From positions 1-56,372 of the forward strand of contig CAMWXB010000019.1 of assembly GCA_947178125.1 (NCBI GenBank): a stretch of DNA of 56,372 nt, in the 5' to 3' direction. The notes beneath the pieces are model-generated. The model had not been told where the DNA came from and made no database searches. It saw only the letters and a list, made by a program, of their open reading frames with translations. The position numbers were made by a program, and so were the translations under genes. Positions 43,774 through 51,103 of this stretch are shown piece by piece; the first letter of the stretch is position 1, and each line of letters opens with the position of its first letter. Origin of the DNA: an uncultured Lachnospiraceae bacterium (lineage in GTDB: Bacteria; Bacillota; Clostridia; Lachnospirales; Lachnospiraceae).

Positions 43774-44679
43774 TTACAATTTTGCCAGGTCTTCCACTTT
43801 TTCCACATTCAGAACCTTCACATCGCGGTTAATTTTCCGCATAAAGCCCGACAACGTTTTGCCCGGTCCGATTTCGATAAAAGTATCCACACCGTCCGCC
43901 AGCATTCTTTCGATGGTCTGCTGCCATTTGACGGAAGAAGAGACCTGCTTTTCCAACAAAGGCTTCACATCCTCCGCTTTCCTCACATAATCAGCCGTTA
44001 CATTGGCAATATACGGAACCTGAATTTCATGAACTGCGACCGCTTCCAGTTCCTTTGCCAGCTTTTCACCAGCGCCGACAAGCATTTTGGAATGGAAAGG
44101 ACCGCTCACCTTCAAAGGCACACACCGCTTAGCGCCCGCCTCAGTCAGTTTCGCAATCGCCTCCTGTATCGCTCCGTTTTCTCCCGTAATGACAATCTGA
44201 CCGGGACAGTTATAATTTGCAACGGACACCATACCCGGTGTTTCTTCGCAGATTTTCTCGATGATTTCCGTATCCAGTCCAAGGATTGCCGCCATAGCGC
44301 CGCCATCCGGCACTGCTTCCTGCATATAGATACCCCTTTTTCTTACAATCTTAAAAACATCTTCCGGCATCATCACACCGCTCGCCACGAGAGCGCCATA
44401 TTCTCCAAGGCTTAATCCTGCCGTTACATCCGGGCGGATGCCTTTTTCCTCGACCGCCTTTAACATGGCAACCTCCGCCGCCAGCATGGCAATCTGCGTA
44501 TACTCCGTAATGTTAATCTGCTCGTTTTCCTCAAAGCACAACGCCTCTACATCCAGTCCGCTCGCTTCTCCCGCCAGTTTGAACATCTCTTTGCAGACGG
44601 GTATCTGCTCATAAAAATCTTTCCCCATTCCAACGTACTGCGCTCCCTGACCTGGAAACATGAATGCTGTTTTACCCAT
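43774..44679 (-). CDS. fabD: Malonyl-CoA:ACP transacylase
   Basis: A 301-residue transacylase loading malonate onto ACP. FPGQGAQYVGMG opens the protein; the nucleophile Ser90 is in AGLSLGEY, and the catalytic His is in VSGPFHSKML. A TTTGA-N3-TCAAA palindrome and a hairpin lie in the 127-base gap to fabK, so fabD seems to begin a second transcription unit of the cluster. Confidence 0.96.
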   Translation of the reverse strand: MGKTAFMFPGQGAQYVGMGKDFYEQIPVCKEMFKLAGEASGLDVEALCFEENEQINITEYTQIAMLAAEVAMLKAVEEKGIRPDVTAGLSLGEYGALVASGVMMPEDVFKIVRKRGIYMQEAVPDGGAMAAILGLDTEIIEKICEETPGMVSVANYNCPGQIVITGENGAIQEAIAKLTEAGAKRCVPLKVSGPFHSKMLVGAGEKLAKELEAVAVHEIQVPYIANVTADYVRKAEDVKPLLEKQVSSSVKWQQTIERMLADGVDTFIEIGPGKTLSGFMRKINRDVKVLNVEKVEDLAKL

Positions 44680-44714
44680 AGGAATCTTTCCTTCTTTCTT
44701 TTATTTTCTAATAG

Positions 44715-44731
44715 TTTGACTTTCAAAGTAA
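44715..44731 (-). promoter_or_regulatory. FabT-like operator upstream of fabD
   Basis: AGTTTGACTTTCAAAGT contains TTTGA-CTT-TCAAA, an inverted repeat that matches the one upstream of acpP except in the 3-base centre. It lies 36 bases before the fabD start. Known FabT (MarR-family) sites in Firmicutes have the form TTTGATTATCAAA. No FabT gene is in the window. Confidence 0.65.
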
Positions 44732-44746
44732 TATTTTTCAAAAACG

Positions 44747-44790
44747 CGCAGACGGCGAAGCTTGCGTTTGTGCAAGCCGAGCAGCCTGCG
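44747..44790 (-). terminator. Hairpin between fabK and fabD
   Basis: GCGCAG/CTGCGC outer and GCTTGC/GCAAGC inner stems enclose a GTTTGT-type loop in the gap after fabD's promoter region and before the fabK stop, read on the plus strand. On the minus strand it lies after fabK. The T tract is weak, so it may slow rather than end the acpP-fabK transcript. Boundaries are approximate. Confidence 0.5.
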
Positions 44791-44806
44791 CTCCATAAAG
44801 TTGCAG

Positions 44807-45727
44807 TTATTTCAATAATTCTTCAGCCTGTGCCATGATTTCCTGAATCATTTCCGCACAGGTCTGCTCTTTTTTCACAAGACCCGCGATCTGGCCTGCC
44901 ATAACGGAGCCTTCTATCACATCGCCTTCCACGACCGCTTTTCTAAGTCCGCCCAGCGTCAGCTTTTCCAGCTCTTCAAAAGATGCTCCTTCTTTTTCCA
45001 ATTTCAAATACTCTCTCGTCATTTTGTTGCGGATGCAGCGAATCGGATGTCCCGTTGACCTCCCTGTTACCGATGTATCGATATCTTTTGCCGCAATGAC
45101 TTTTTGCTTGTAATTATCATGTACAATGGATTCTCTGGCTACAATGAACCGTGTTCCCATCTGAACGGCCTGCGCTCCCAGCATCATTGCCGCTGCAAAT
45201 CCTCTGCCATCCGCAATTCCTCCGGCTGCGATAACGGGTATGCTGACCGCATCCACTACCTGCGGAACAAGCGTCATCGTCGTCGCTTCTCCGATATGAC
45301 CGCCGGACTCCATACCTTCCGCAACGACCGCATCCGCACCTGCACGCTCCATCATTTTTGCAAGCGCCGCACTGGCTACAACAGGAATGACCTTTATTCC
45401 GGCCTCTTTCCACGTCGCCATGTATTTACCCGGATTCCCGGCCCCTGTGGTAACGACTTTTACCCCTTCATCTACAACGACCTGTGCAATCTGATCCGCC
45501 TCCGGATTCATCAACATGATGTTGACGCCAAAAGGCTTATTGGTAATTTCTTTTACTTTCTGAATCTGCTCCCGCACAAAAGATGCCGGCGCACCGCCCG
45601 CACCGATAATGCCAAGCCCGCCTGCCTCGGAAACAGCCGCCGCAAGATGATACTCCGCGACCCATGCCATACCGCCCTGAATGATTGGATATTCAATTCC
45701 CAGAAGTTCTGTAATTTTTGTTTTCAT
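44807..45727 (-). CDS. fabK: Enoyl-ACP reductase II (FMN)
   Basis: A 306-residue FabK-type enoyl reductase. YPIIQGGMAWVAE opens the barrel, ESGGHIGE carries the proposed catalytic His, and AAGGIADGRG is the FMN phosphate loop. It replaces FabI, which is expected in this group. I start at ATG 45727, with AAGG at 8 bases; the ATG six bases upstream is too near that site. It follows acpP and shares its promoter. Confidence 0.95.
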   Translation of the reverse strand: MKTKITELLGIEYPIIQGGMAWVAEYHLAAAVSEAGGLGIIGAGGAPASFVREQIQKVKEITNKPFGVNIMLMNPEADQIAQVVVDEGVKVVTTGAGNPGKYMATWKEAGIKVIPVVASAALAKMMERAGADAVVAEGMESGGHIGEATTMTLVPQVVDAVSIPVIAAGGIADGRGFAAAMMLGAQAVQMGTRFIVARESIVHDNYKQKVIAAKDIDTSVTGRSTGHPIRCIRNKMTREYLKLEKEGASFEELEKLTLGGLRKAVVEGDVIEGSVMAGQIAGLVKKEQTCAEMIQEIMAQAEELLK

Positions 45728-45780
45728 AGCCATACCTTTATCTCAGCCTGCGATGTTTGGGCCATAAGGCACAAACTCGC

Positions 45781-45804
45781 GGTTGAAAAATTTATTTTTC
45801 AACC
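45781..45804 (-). other. Hairpin between acpP and fabK
   Basis: GGTTGAAAAAT and ATTTTTCAACC form an 11-bp inverted repeat with a 2-base centre, 8 bases after the acpP stop codon. An extra GGTTGAAAA copy precedes it. A hairpin here could stabilise or release an abundant acpP transcript. Confidence 0.55.
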
Positions 45805-45812
45805 TTTTCAAC

Positions 45813-46046
45813 CTATGCCTCTACGCCTTTGCTCTTCATATATTCGATAACAGCGCCGACCGTTGTGATCTGCTCCAAATCTTCGGAAGGAATCTCAACG
45901 CCGTATTCCTCTTCAAAAGCCATAACAAGTTCGAACAGATCCAGCGAATCCGCACCAAGATCGTCTTTAAAAGAAGATTCTTCCGTAATCTCAACACCGT
46001 CCAAATTTAACTGTTCCTGAATGATTTCTCTTACTCTTTCTAACAT
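45813..46046 (-). CDS. acpP: Acyl carrier protein
   Basis: A 77-residue acidic carrier protein. Ser34 in [10 protein letters not shown] is the site for the phosphopantetheine arm, and the four-helix pattern fits ACP throughout. AAGGAG precedes the ATG at 9 bases. It heads the fab cluster behind a near-perfect promoter overlapped by a FabT-like operator. Confidence 0.97.
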   Translation of the reverse strand: MLERVREIIQEQLNLDGVEITEESSFKDDLGADSLDLFELVMAFEEEYGVEIPSEDLEQITTVGAVIEYMKSKGVEA

Positions 46047-46090
46047 TTCTTTATCTCCTTTTCCGTCTTATAAATTTTCTGGCAAAGAAT

Positions 46091-46107
46091 AGTTTGATAT
46101 TCAAAGT
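46091..46107 (-). promoter_or_regulatory. FabT-like operator overlapping the acpP promoter
   Basis: AGTTTGATATTCAAAGT holds TTTGA-TAT-TCAAA. It overlaps the end of the -10 box and the expected start point of acpP transcription, the usual place for a repressor. Its twin lies upstream of fabD. Confidence 0.7.
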
Positions 46108-46133
46108 ATATTCTCTGCTTTCCTGTTTGTCAA
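46105..46133 (-). promoter_or_regulatory. Promoter of acpP-fabK
   Basis: On the minus strand, consensus TTGACA (46128-46133) and TATACT (46105-46110) are separated by 17 bases. It is among the best matches to the housekeeping promoter in the window, fitting the high demand for ACP. Confidence 0.85.
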
Positions 46134-46166
46134 TCTTATTTTACGGTTTTTCTTCGTTTTGTCAAT

Positions 46167-47009
46167 TCACTTATTGAATAAATATTGATAAATCTCTCTT
46201 TTTGCCACGCCCCGGTCCTTTGCGACCTGCTTCATGGCGCTTTTCTGGTCCATCCCCTCCTTTTCATAATATGACATGTGCTCCTCAATGGACATCGCCT
46301 GCCAGGACTCCTTTTCTTCTTTCCGTTTCTCCTGACGGCTTTTCCCTTCCATGACTATGACATACTCACCGCGGGGCTCCTGCATTTCATAATATGCAAG
46401 GGCATCCTCCAGCGTGGTCGGCAGAATCGTCTCAAATTTCTTTGTCAATTCCCTGCAAAGGGTAATTCTTCTGTTCCCCACGTTGTCATATAATTCTTTC
46501 AACGTCTTACGCAGACGGTGCGGCGCTTCATACAAAATGATCGTTCTGGATTCTTCCCGTAATTCCCGTAACACTTCCGCCTTTTCCTTCTTATCGGCAG
46601 GAAGAAATCCTTCAAAGCAGAATCTTCTGGTACTGAGTCCGGATAAGGTCAGCGCCGTGATACAGGCAGCTGCTCCCGGCAGGGAAGTTACCGTAATATC
46701 CGCCTGCTGGCACTTCTGTACAAGAACTTCGCCCGGGTCAGAAATGGCCGGCGTCCCTGCATCAGTGATCAAAGCTATATTTTTTCCCTGTAAAAGCTGT
46801 TCTACCAGGTAGTCCGCTTTTTCTATTTTATTATATTCGTGATAACTTGTCATAGAAGTTTTTATTTCAAAATGATTTAACAGTTTAATACTGTTGCGCG
46901 TATCTTCAGCGGCTATGATATCAACGGCCCGCAATGTTTCCGTCACGCGCGGCGTCATATCGCCCAGATTCCCGATGGGCGTCGCGCATAAATATAAAAT
47001 TCCTGCCAT
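46167..47009 (-). CDS. rsmI: 16S rRNA (cytidine1402-2'-O)-methyltransferase
   Basis: A 280-residue SAM-dependent methyltransferase of the tetrapyrrole-methylase fold (YabC/YraL). LCATPIGNLGDMTPR opens it, AAEDTRNS and ALITDAGTPAISDPG are the family motifs, and ILYEAPHR follows. It modifies C1402 in the ribosomal decoding centre. The gene order with trmN6 and ricT matches Bacillus. AGGAG lies 10 bases before the ATG. Confidence 0.96.
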   Translation of the reverse strand: MAGILYLCATPIGNLGDMTPRVTETLRAVDIIAAEDTRNSIKLLNHFEIKTSMTSYHEYNKIEKADYLVEQLLQGKNIALITDAGTPAISDPGEVLVQKCQQADITVTSLPGAAACITALTLSGLSTRRFCFEGFLPADKKEKAEVLRELREESRTIILYEAPHRLRKTLKELYDNVGNRRITLCRELTKKFETILPTTLEDALAYYEMQEPRGEYVIVMEGKSRQEKRKEEKESWQAMSIEEHMSYYEKEGMDQKSAMKQVAKDRGVAKREIYQYLFNK

Positions 47010-47045
47010 TGATAAGCATACTCCTTTCGTTTCTTCAGTCTTCAG

Positions 47046-47271
47046 GCAATTGCAAAACTATGTTTTCGAAGGCTTCCGTTGTGCAAAATAGACAATCACC
47101 GCAGGGCACGCTTTCGCTGCACTGTCGCTCGCAACGGTGCATAAGACGCCAAAATACGGCGTCTGAAACACAAGGCCACTTTCAGTGGCCTTGCGGCTCC
47201 ATAGCACCCTGCTTGCGATATGTCTATTCTGCACAACTGCTGTCTTGGAATCATAGTTTCGCAATTACCTA
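47046..47271. repeat. Long imperfect foldback element with nested hairpins
   Basis: The whole gap between trmN6 and rsmI folds back on itself. AATTGCAAAACTATG near 47048 pairs with CATAGTTTCGCAATT near 47265, TTGTGCAAAATAGACA with TGTCTATTCTGCACAA, and GCAGGG with CCCTGC. Inside lie two perfect hairpins, AGACGCC/GGCGTCT (47144-47164) and AAGGCCACT/AGTGGCCTT (47172-47192). No frame in it is plausible. It could be a miniature mobile element or a structured RNA. Confidence 0.75.
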
Positions 47272-47279
47272 TTTTCAGT

Positions 47280-48029
47280 CTAATAGCCGTACAAATCATA
47301 AATTTCCGGCATATAGACGCCCGGCTCCCGATAAATGATCAGCGGCTTCTCCACCTTCATACGGGGTCTCCCGCCCCGGTTCGCCTCGATCAGCACCATG
47401 TTGGGCTCTTTATCTACAAAAGGATAGACCATCTGCATCCGCTTAGGTTCCAGTTTATACTGACACAGCAGCGTTATGATCTCCGCCAGCCGAAACGGCC
47501 TGTGCACCATAAAAAAATTGCCGCCTGGCTTTAACAGCTTCGCAGCCTGCCCAATCACATCCTCTAACGTGCATAGAATCTCATGCCGCGCAATGGCTTT
47601 TGCATCTCCCGGATTGACGAGTCCATGCTGCCCGATCATATAAGGCGGATTACAGGTGATAACATCAAAAGAAGCAGCGTCAAAAAGATTCCCTGCCTCT
47701 TTGATATCTCCCGTTACGATCGCAATCTTTTTTTCCAATCCGTTCAGCGCAACGCTGCGCCGTGCCATATCAGCGCTTTCTTCCTGGATTTCCAGTCCGG
47801 TCAGATAGGAGGCTTCCGTTTTGGCCGCTAACAGAATCGGGATAATGCCCGTTCCTGTTCCCATATCCAGGACGCGGCTGCCCGCCTTTGCCCTCGCAAA
47901 TCCGGAAAGCAGAACGGCATCCATCCCAAAGCAGAACTTGTCCGGATTCTGGATGATCTGATAACCGTTACGCTGTAAATCGTCTATTCTTTCGTTTTCT
48001 TTCAGCACAATATTTCCCTTAATTATCAT
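47280..48029 (-). CDS. trmN6: tRNA1(Val) (adenine37-N6)-methyltransferase-like
   Basis: A 249-residue methyltransferase of the YfiC/YabB group. LDMGTGTGIIPILLAAK is the SAM loop and CNPPYM the N6-adenine catalytic motif; the LQRNGYQIIQNPDKFCFGMDAVLL lead-in is typical. The ATG at 48029 overlaps the end of ricT, implying coupling; a GTG at 48008 with AAGGGA upstream is an alternative start. It lies between ricT and rsmI as in Bacillus, where yabB stands here. Confidence 0.92.
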   Translation of the reverse strand: MIIKGNIVLKENERIDDLQRNGYQIIQNPDKFCFGMDAVLLSGFARAKAGSRVLDMGTGTGIIPILLAAKTEASYLTGLEIQEESADMARRSVALNGLEKKIAIVTGDIKEAGNLFDAASFDVITCNPPYMIGQHGLVNPGDAKAIARHEILCTLEDVIGQAAKLLKPGGNFFMVHRPFRLAEIITLLCQYKLEPKRMQMVYPFVDKEPNMVLIEANRGGRPRMKVEKPLIIYREPGVYMPEIYDLYGY

Positions 48030-48930
48030 CCAGTTTCGAGGTATTGTCTTCCAGTTTCGCCAACTCTTTCAATTCTTCCGCATTCACATCCACTTTATCT
48101 TTATGGTTCTTGTGGTGTTTTCTCCTGAACCGGAGCTGTTCTACCTTATACTCCTGAATCTCTTTTTCATCGTCCACATCCACGATGACCTTCACAAGCT
48201 GACGCAGCACATTGACGCTTTGTACTTCGCCCTTTAATCCGTCCGATGTGGTCACAAAATCTCCCACATTAGGCAGCTTTCTGTTCAATTCCTCGTATGT
48301 TTCTTCCTCATGGTTCAGACAGCACATCAGCCTTCCGCAGACGCCTGAAATCTTCGTCGGGTTCAGGGAAAGATTCTGTTCCTTTGCCATTTTTATCGAA
48401 ACCGGAACAAACTCAGACAAATGCGTATGACAGCATAACGCTCTTCCACAGATACCAATGCCGCCCACGATTTTTGTTTCATCCCGCACACCAATCTGGC
48501 GAAGTTCTATTCTCGTTTTGAAAACGGATGCCAGATCTTTTACCAGCTCACGGAAATCGATACGACCGTCTGCGGTAAAATAGAACAGCACCTTGTTATT
48601 ATCGAACGTATACTCCGCATCTATGAGTTTCATCGGCAGATCATGTTTCCTGATTTTTTCCAGACAAATTTGAAAAGCATCTTTTTCCTTCTTCTTATTC
48701 GCCGCCTCCTGCTCGTCATCCTTCGGTGTTGCCACGCGCAGGACCGCCTTTAACGGCTGAACGACCTTATCTTCGGTCACTTCTCTCGGATCTCCTACTA
48801 CAGTTCCGTATTCAATCCCTCTTGCGGTCTCTACGATAACATGATCTCCCCTCTTAATCTGTAATTTACCGGGATCAAAATAATATATCTTCCCGGCAAC
48901 ACGAAACCGCACGCCTATTACTTTTATCAT
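48019..48930 (-). CDS. ricT: PSP1-domain protein RicT/YaaT
   Basis: A 303-residue protein of the YaaT/PSP1 family. In Bacillus it forms, with RlbA/YlbF-type partners, an iron-sulfur complex affecting RNase Y processing and sporulation, competence and biofilm. The conserved cysteines lie in GGIGICGRALCCHTHL and GVCGRLMCC. A C-terminal basic/acidic tail follows. GGAGG lies 10 bases before the ATG. holB is 18 bases upstream, matching the Bacillus order. Confidence 0.95.
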   Translation of the reverse strand: MIKVIGVRFRVAGKIYYFDPGKLQIKRGDHVIVETARGIEYGTVVGDPREVTEDKVVQPLKAVLRVATPKDDEQEAANKKKEKDAFQICLEKIRKHDLPMKLIDAEYTFDNNKVLFYFTADGRIDFRELVKDLASVFKTRIELRQIGVRDETKIVGGIGICGRALCCHTHLSEFVPVSIKMAKEQNLSLNPTKISGVCGRLMCCLNHEEETYEELNRKLPNVGDFVTTSDGLKGEVQSVNVLRQLVKVIVDVDDEKEIQEYKVEQLRFRRKHHKNHKDKVDVNAEELKELAKLEDNTSKLDDN

Positions 48931-48948
48931 TCTCTATTAACCTCCATG

Positions 48949-49938
48949 CTAATTCTCCTGAATTGTCAGAAGAAGTAATTCCATTGTCAGATCAAAATTA
49001 ACGTTGGCTTCCAGCCTTCTTTTGGCCTGCTGCAACGCCTTTACGATCGTTTCAATCCCCTCATAAGTGCTCCTGTCCGCTACCTTGCGGATGTATTGAA
49101 GCTCATTCTTGAAAATCAGGCTGTTCGCGTCTTTTGTCGCCTTAAATAACAGCGCATCCCTGTACCAGACAGAAAGAATGTCCAGATAATCCGTAACATC
49201 GAACTGATATTCCGAAATCTTTTTGATCGCTTTTACGACCTCGCTGATATCCATATCGTTAATATACTTCACCAGCGTGACCGCTTCTTCTTTTACCTTT
49301 TCAAATTCTTCACTGGAAGCGAGCATCTTCGCCTTCCCGATATTCCCTCTGGCAAAAGCCACGCAGATATTCGCCTTATAGTCCGGAATTTCCAGTTCTT
49401 CCATCAAATATTTTTTTACCTTATGGTCGGGAACCGGCTTCATATTCAGCACAACACACCGGCTCAGTATCGTCGGCAGAAGCGATTCCACATTCGCCGT
49501 CAGAATCAAAATAACGGCGTACTCCGGCGGTTCTTCCAATGTCTTCAGCAGGGCATTCTGCGCCTGTACGGTCATTTTTTCCCCTTCGTTCATAATGTAT
49601 ACTTTTCTGGGACTGCTGTAAGGCTTAATACCGATATCGTTATTTATCTGTGCCCGAATGTCTTCTACGCCGATGGAATTCGGTTTATCATGCGACACGA
49701 AAATGATATCCGGCTGATTACCGCTCTTTGCCTGAATGCAGGAATGGCATTCTCCACAAGGCTCCGTCCCGCCCCGCTCACACTGCAGCGCCGCTGCGAA
49801 CACTTTGGCAACAAATTCCTTGCCGGAACTCCGTTCCCCATTGATAATATACGCATGAGACACCTTATTCATGGCAATGGCATTCTGTAAATGCTCTTTC
49901 AGTTGTTCCTGTCCAATAATATCTGTAAATTTCGCCAT
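48949..49938 (-). CDS. holB: DNA polymerase III delta' subunit
   Basis: A 329-residue clamp-loader subunit. The AAA+ fold starts DIIGQEQLKEHLQNAI; the P-loop region INGERSSGKEF is degenerate at the Thr/Ser position, as usual for a subunit that need not hydrolyse ATP; the zinc cysteines are CERGGTEPCGECHSC; and TLEEPPEYAVIL and TILSRC follow. It is in its Bacillus place between yaaR and ricT. Confidence 0.95.
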   Translation of the reverse strand: MAKFTDIIGQEQLKEHLQNAIAMNKVSHAYIINGERSSGKEFVAKVFAAALQCERGGTEPCGECHSCIQAKSGNQPDIIFVSHDKPNSIGVEDIRAQINNDIGIKPYSSPRKVYIMNEGEKMTVQAQNALLKTLEEPPEYAVILILTANVESLLPTILSRCVVLNMKPVPDHKVKKYLMEELEIPDYKANICVAFARGNIGKAKMLASSEEFEKVKEEAVTLVKYINDMDISEVVKAIKKISEYQFDVTDYLDILSVWYRDALLFKATKDANSLIFKNELQYIRKVADRSTYEGIETIVKALQQAKRRLEANVNFDLTMELLLLTIQEN

Positions 49939-49970
49939 ATCCTCACCATTCCTTTCTCCCCCGCCGCTTC

Positions 49971-50411
49971 TCAGGTAAAAATATCCAGAAGCAGTCCTCG
50001 TATCTCTCCAATCTTGCTCAAGATCGCCAGATTATCCTGTTCGTCCTTTACAAGTTCCTGCGCCAGTTCGTCCAGATTCTGGTCGATCAGGCGGATAATT
50101 CCATAAACGCGGTGCCGGCCCTTCCTGTCCAGAAAGTTCTCTCTGGAAAAAGCGTGGGAACGGTTAACGATTTCATTCATGAAATCCTTGATCAACGCCC
50201 GATACCGTCTCATATCTTTAATATCCCGATGTTTGGCAAGTTTATCTCCCTGCCTTGTAATTTCTTCCATCATCTGCATCAGCGCGTTCTGCAGATCCTG
50301 TTCCTCAATCCGGCTGACCAGTGTAAATTTAAATGTGCCGTCCGTCTCCTGCACCTGCTGTGGCTGCTCTATCTGCACAGGCTGCTGCACCTGGTTTACT
50401 TTAATATCCAC
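49971..50411 (-). CDS. yaaR: YaaR family protein (DUF327)
   Basis: A 146-residue largely helical protein matching the YaaR/DUF327 family, function unknown. It begins with a GTG (GGAGGGG just upstream), followed by a Gln/Val/Pro-rich segment up to about residue 25. The core includes [20 protein letters not shown] and [19 protein letters not shown]. It sits between the kinase gene and holB, as in Bacillus. Confidence 0.88.
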   Translation of the reverse strand: MDIKVNQVQQPVQIEQPQQVQETDGTFKFTLVSRIEEQDLQNALMQMMEEITRQGDKLAKHRDIKDMRRYRALIKDFMNEIVNRSHAFSRENFLDRKGRHRVYGIIRLIDQNLDELAQELVKDEQDNLAILSKIGEIRGLLLDIFT

Positions 50412-50432
50412 TTGACCCCTCCAATGCGCCCA

Positions 50433-51023
50433 TTATGCGCCGCACTCCTTTAGATAATCGATAATCTTCTCAAGACACTGCTCCAGTTCATCGTTATGAA
50501 AAGTCTGTACAATCTCGGCCGCTTCCATTCTTTCCGCTGAAAAATCTTCCGCATCTGCCAGAAAGCGCCTGCACATTTCTTCATATCGCGGATGGTCCTG
50601 CGCCTTCTCCCTGTCCAGCGCTCTCTGCAGCCGTATTCCATCGTCCAATTCGATCATAACGGGAATTACGCTGTCTTTTCCATAAAATCTGCGAATCTGC
50701 TCATAAGCTTCCAGTGTTCCGATCATCAGATAAGACCGCTCCGACAATTCGACCGCACTATCCGCCACCGTAAAATACCGCCAGATACCATGGCAGGTAT
50801 GATAAATCCTCGCCTCGATCACTTCCCTTTTTTTCAAAAGTTCCTGATAACCGGCCTCATCCGTAAAATGATATTCAACACCTTCCTGTTCTTCCGCACG
50901 GATAGGCCTCGTCGTATAAGGCACGATTTTTTCTAACCGAATGTCGTTCTGTTCTAATAATCTTTTATAAATAGTATCTTTCCCGGATGAGCTTTTCCCC
51001 ATCAGATACACGATTTTCCCCAT
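50433..51023 (-). CDS. Guanylate kinase-like protein
   Basis: A 196-residue P-loop kinase. GKSSSGKDT at residues 9-17 binds ATP; YTTRPIRAEEQEGVEYHF near 37-54 is the guanylate-kinase-specific GMP loop. It is in the slot held by tmk in Bacillus between yaaO and yaaR. GMP to GDP phosphorylation is likely, but a regulatory or divergent role is possible because bacteria usually carry a separate gmk. AGAGGAAGG lies about 13 bases before the ATG. Confidence 0.82.
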   Translation of the reverse strand: MGKIVYLMGKSSSGKDTIYKRLLEQNDIRLEKIVPYTTRPIRAEEQEGVEYHFTDEAGYQELLKKREVIEARIYHTCHGIWRYFTVADSAVELSERSYLMIGTLEAYEQIRRFYGKDSVIPVMIELDDGIRLQRALDREKAQDHPRYEEMCRRFLADAEDFSAERMEAAEIVQTFHNDELEQCLEKIIDYLKECGA

Positions 51024-51103
51024 ATGAATAATATGCCTTCCTCTGAACCAAAATTGCCTCTCTCTTTAATAATGCCATATTTCTATGGGAATTTCAATTT
51101 TAT

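Noticed and set aside
43363..44415. 350-residue plus-strand open frame across fabG and fabD
   Set aside because: Low-complexity antisense shadow without family motifs; fabG and fabD are certain on the other strand.
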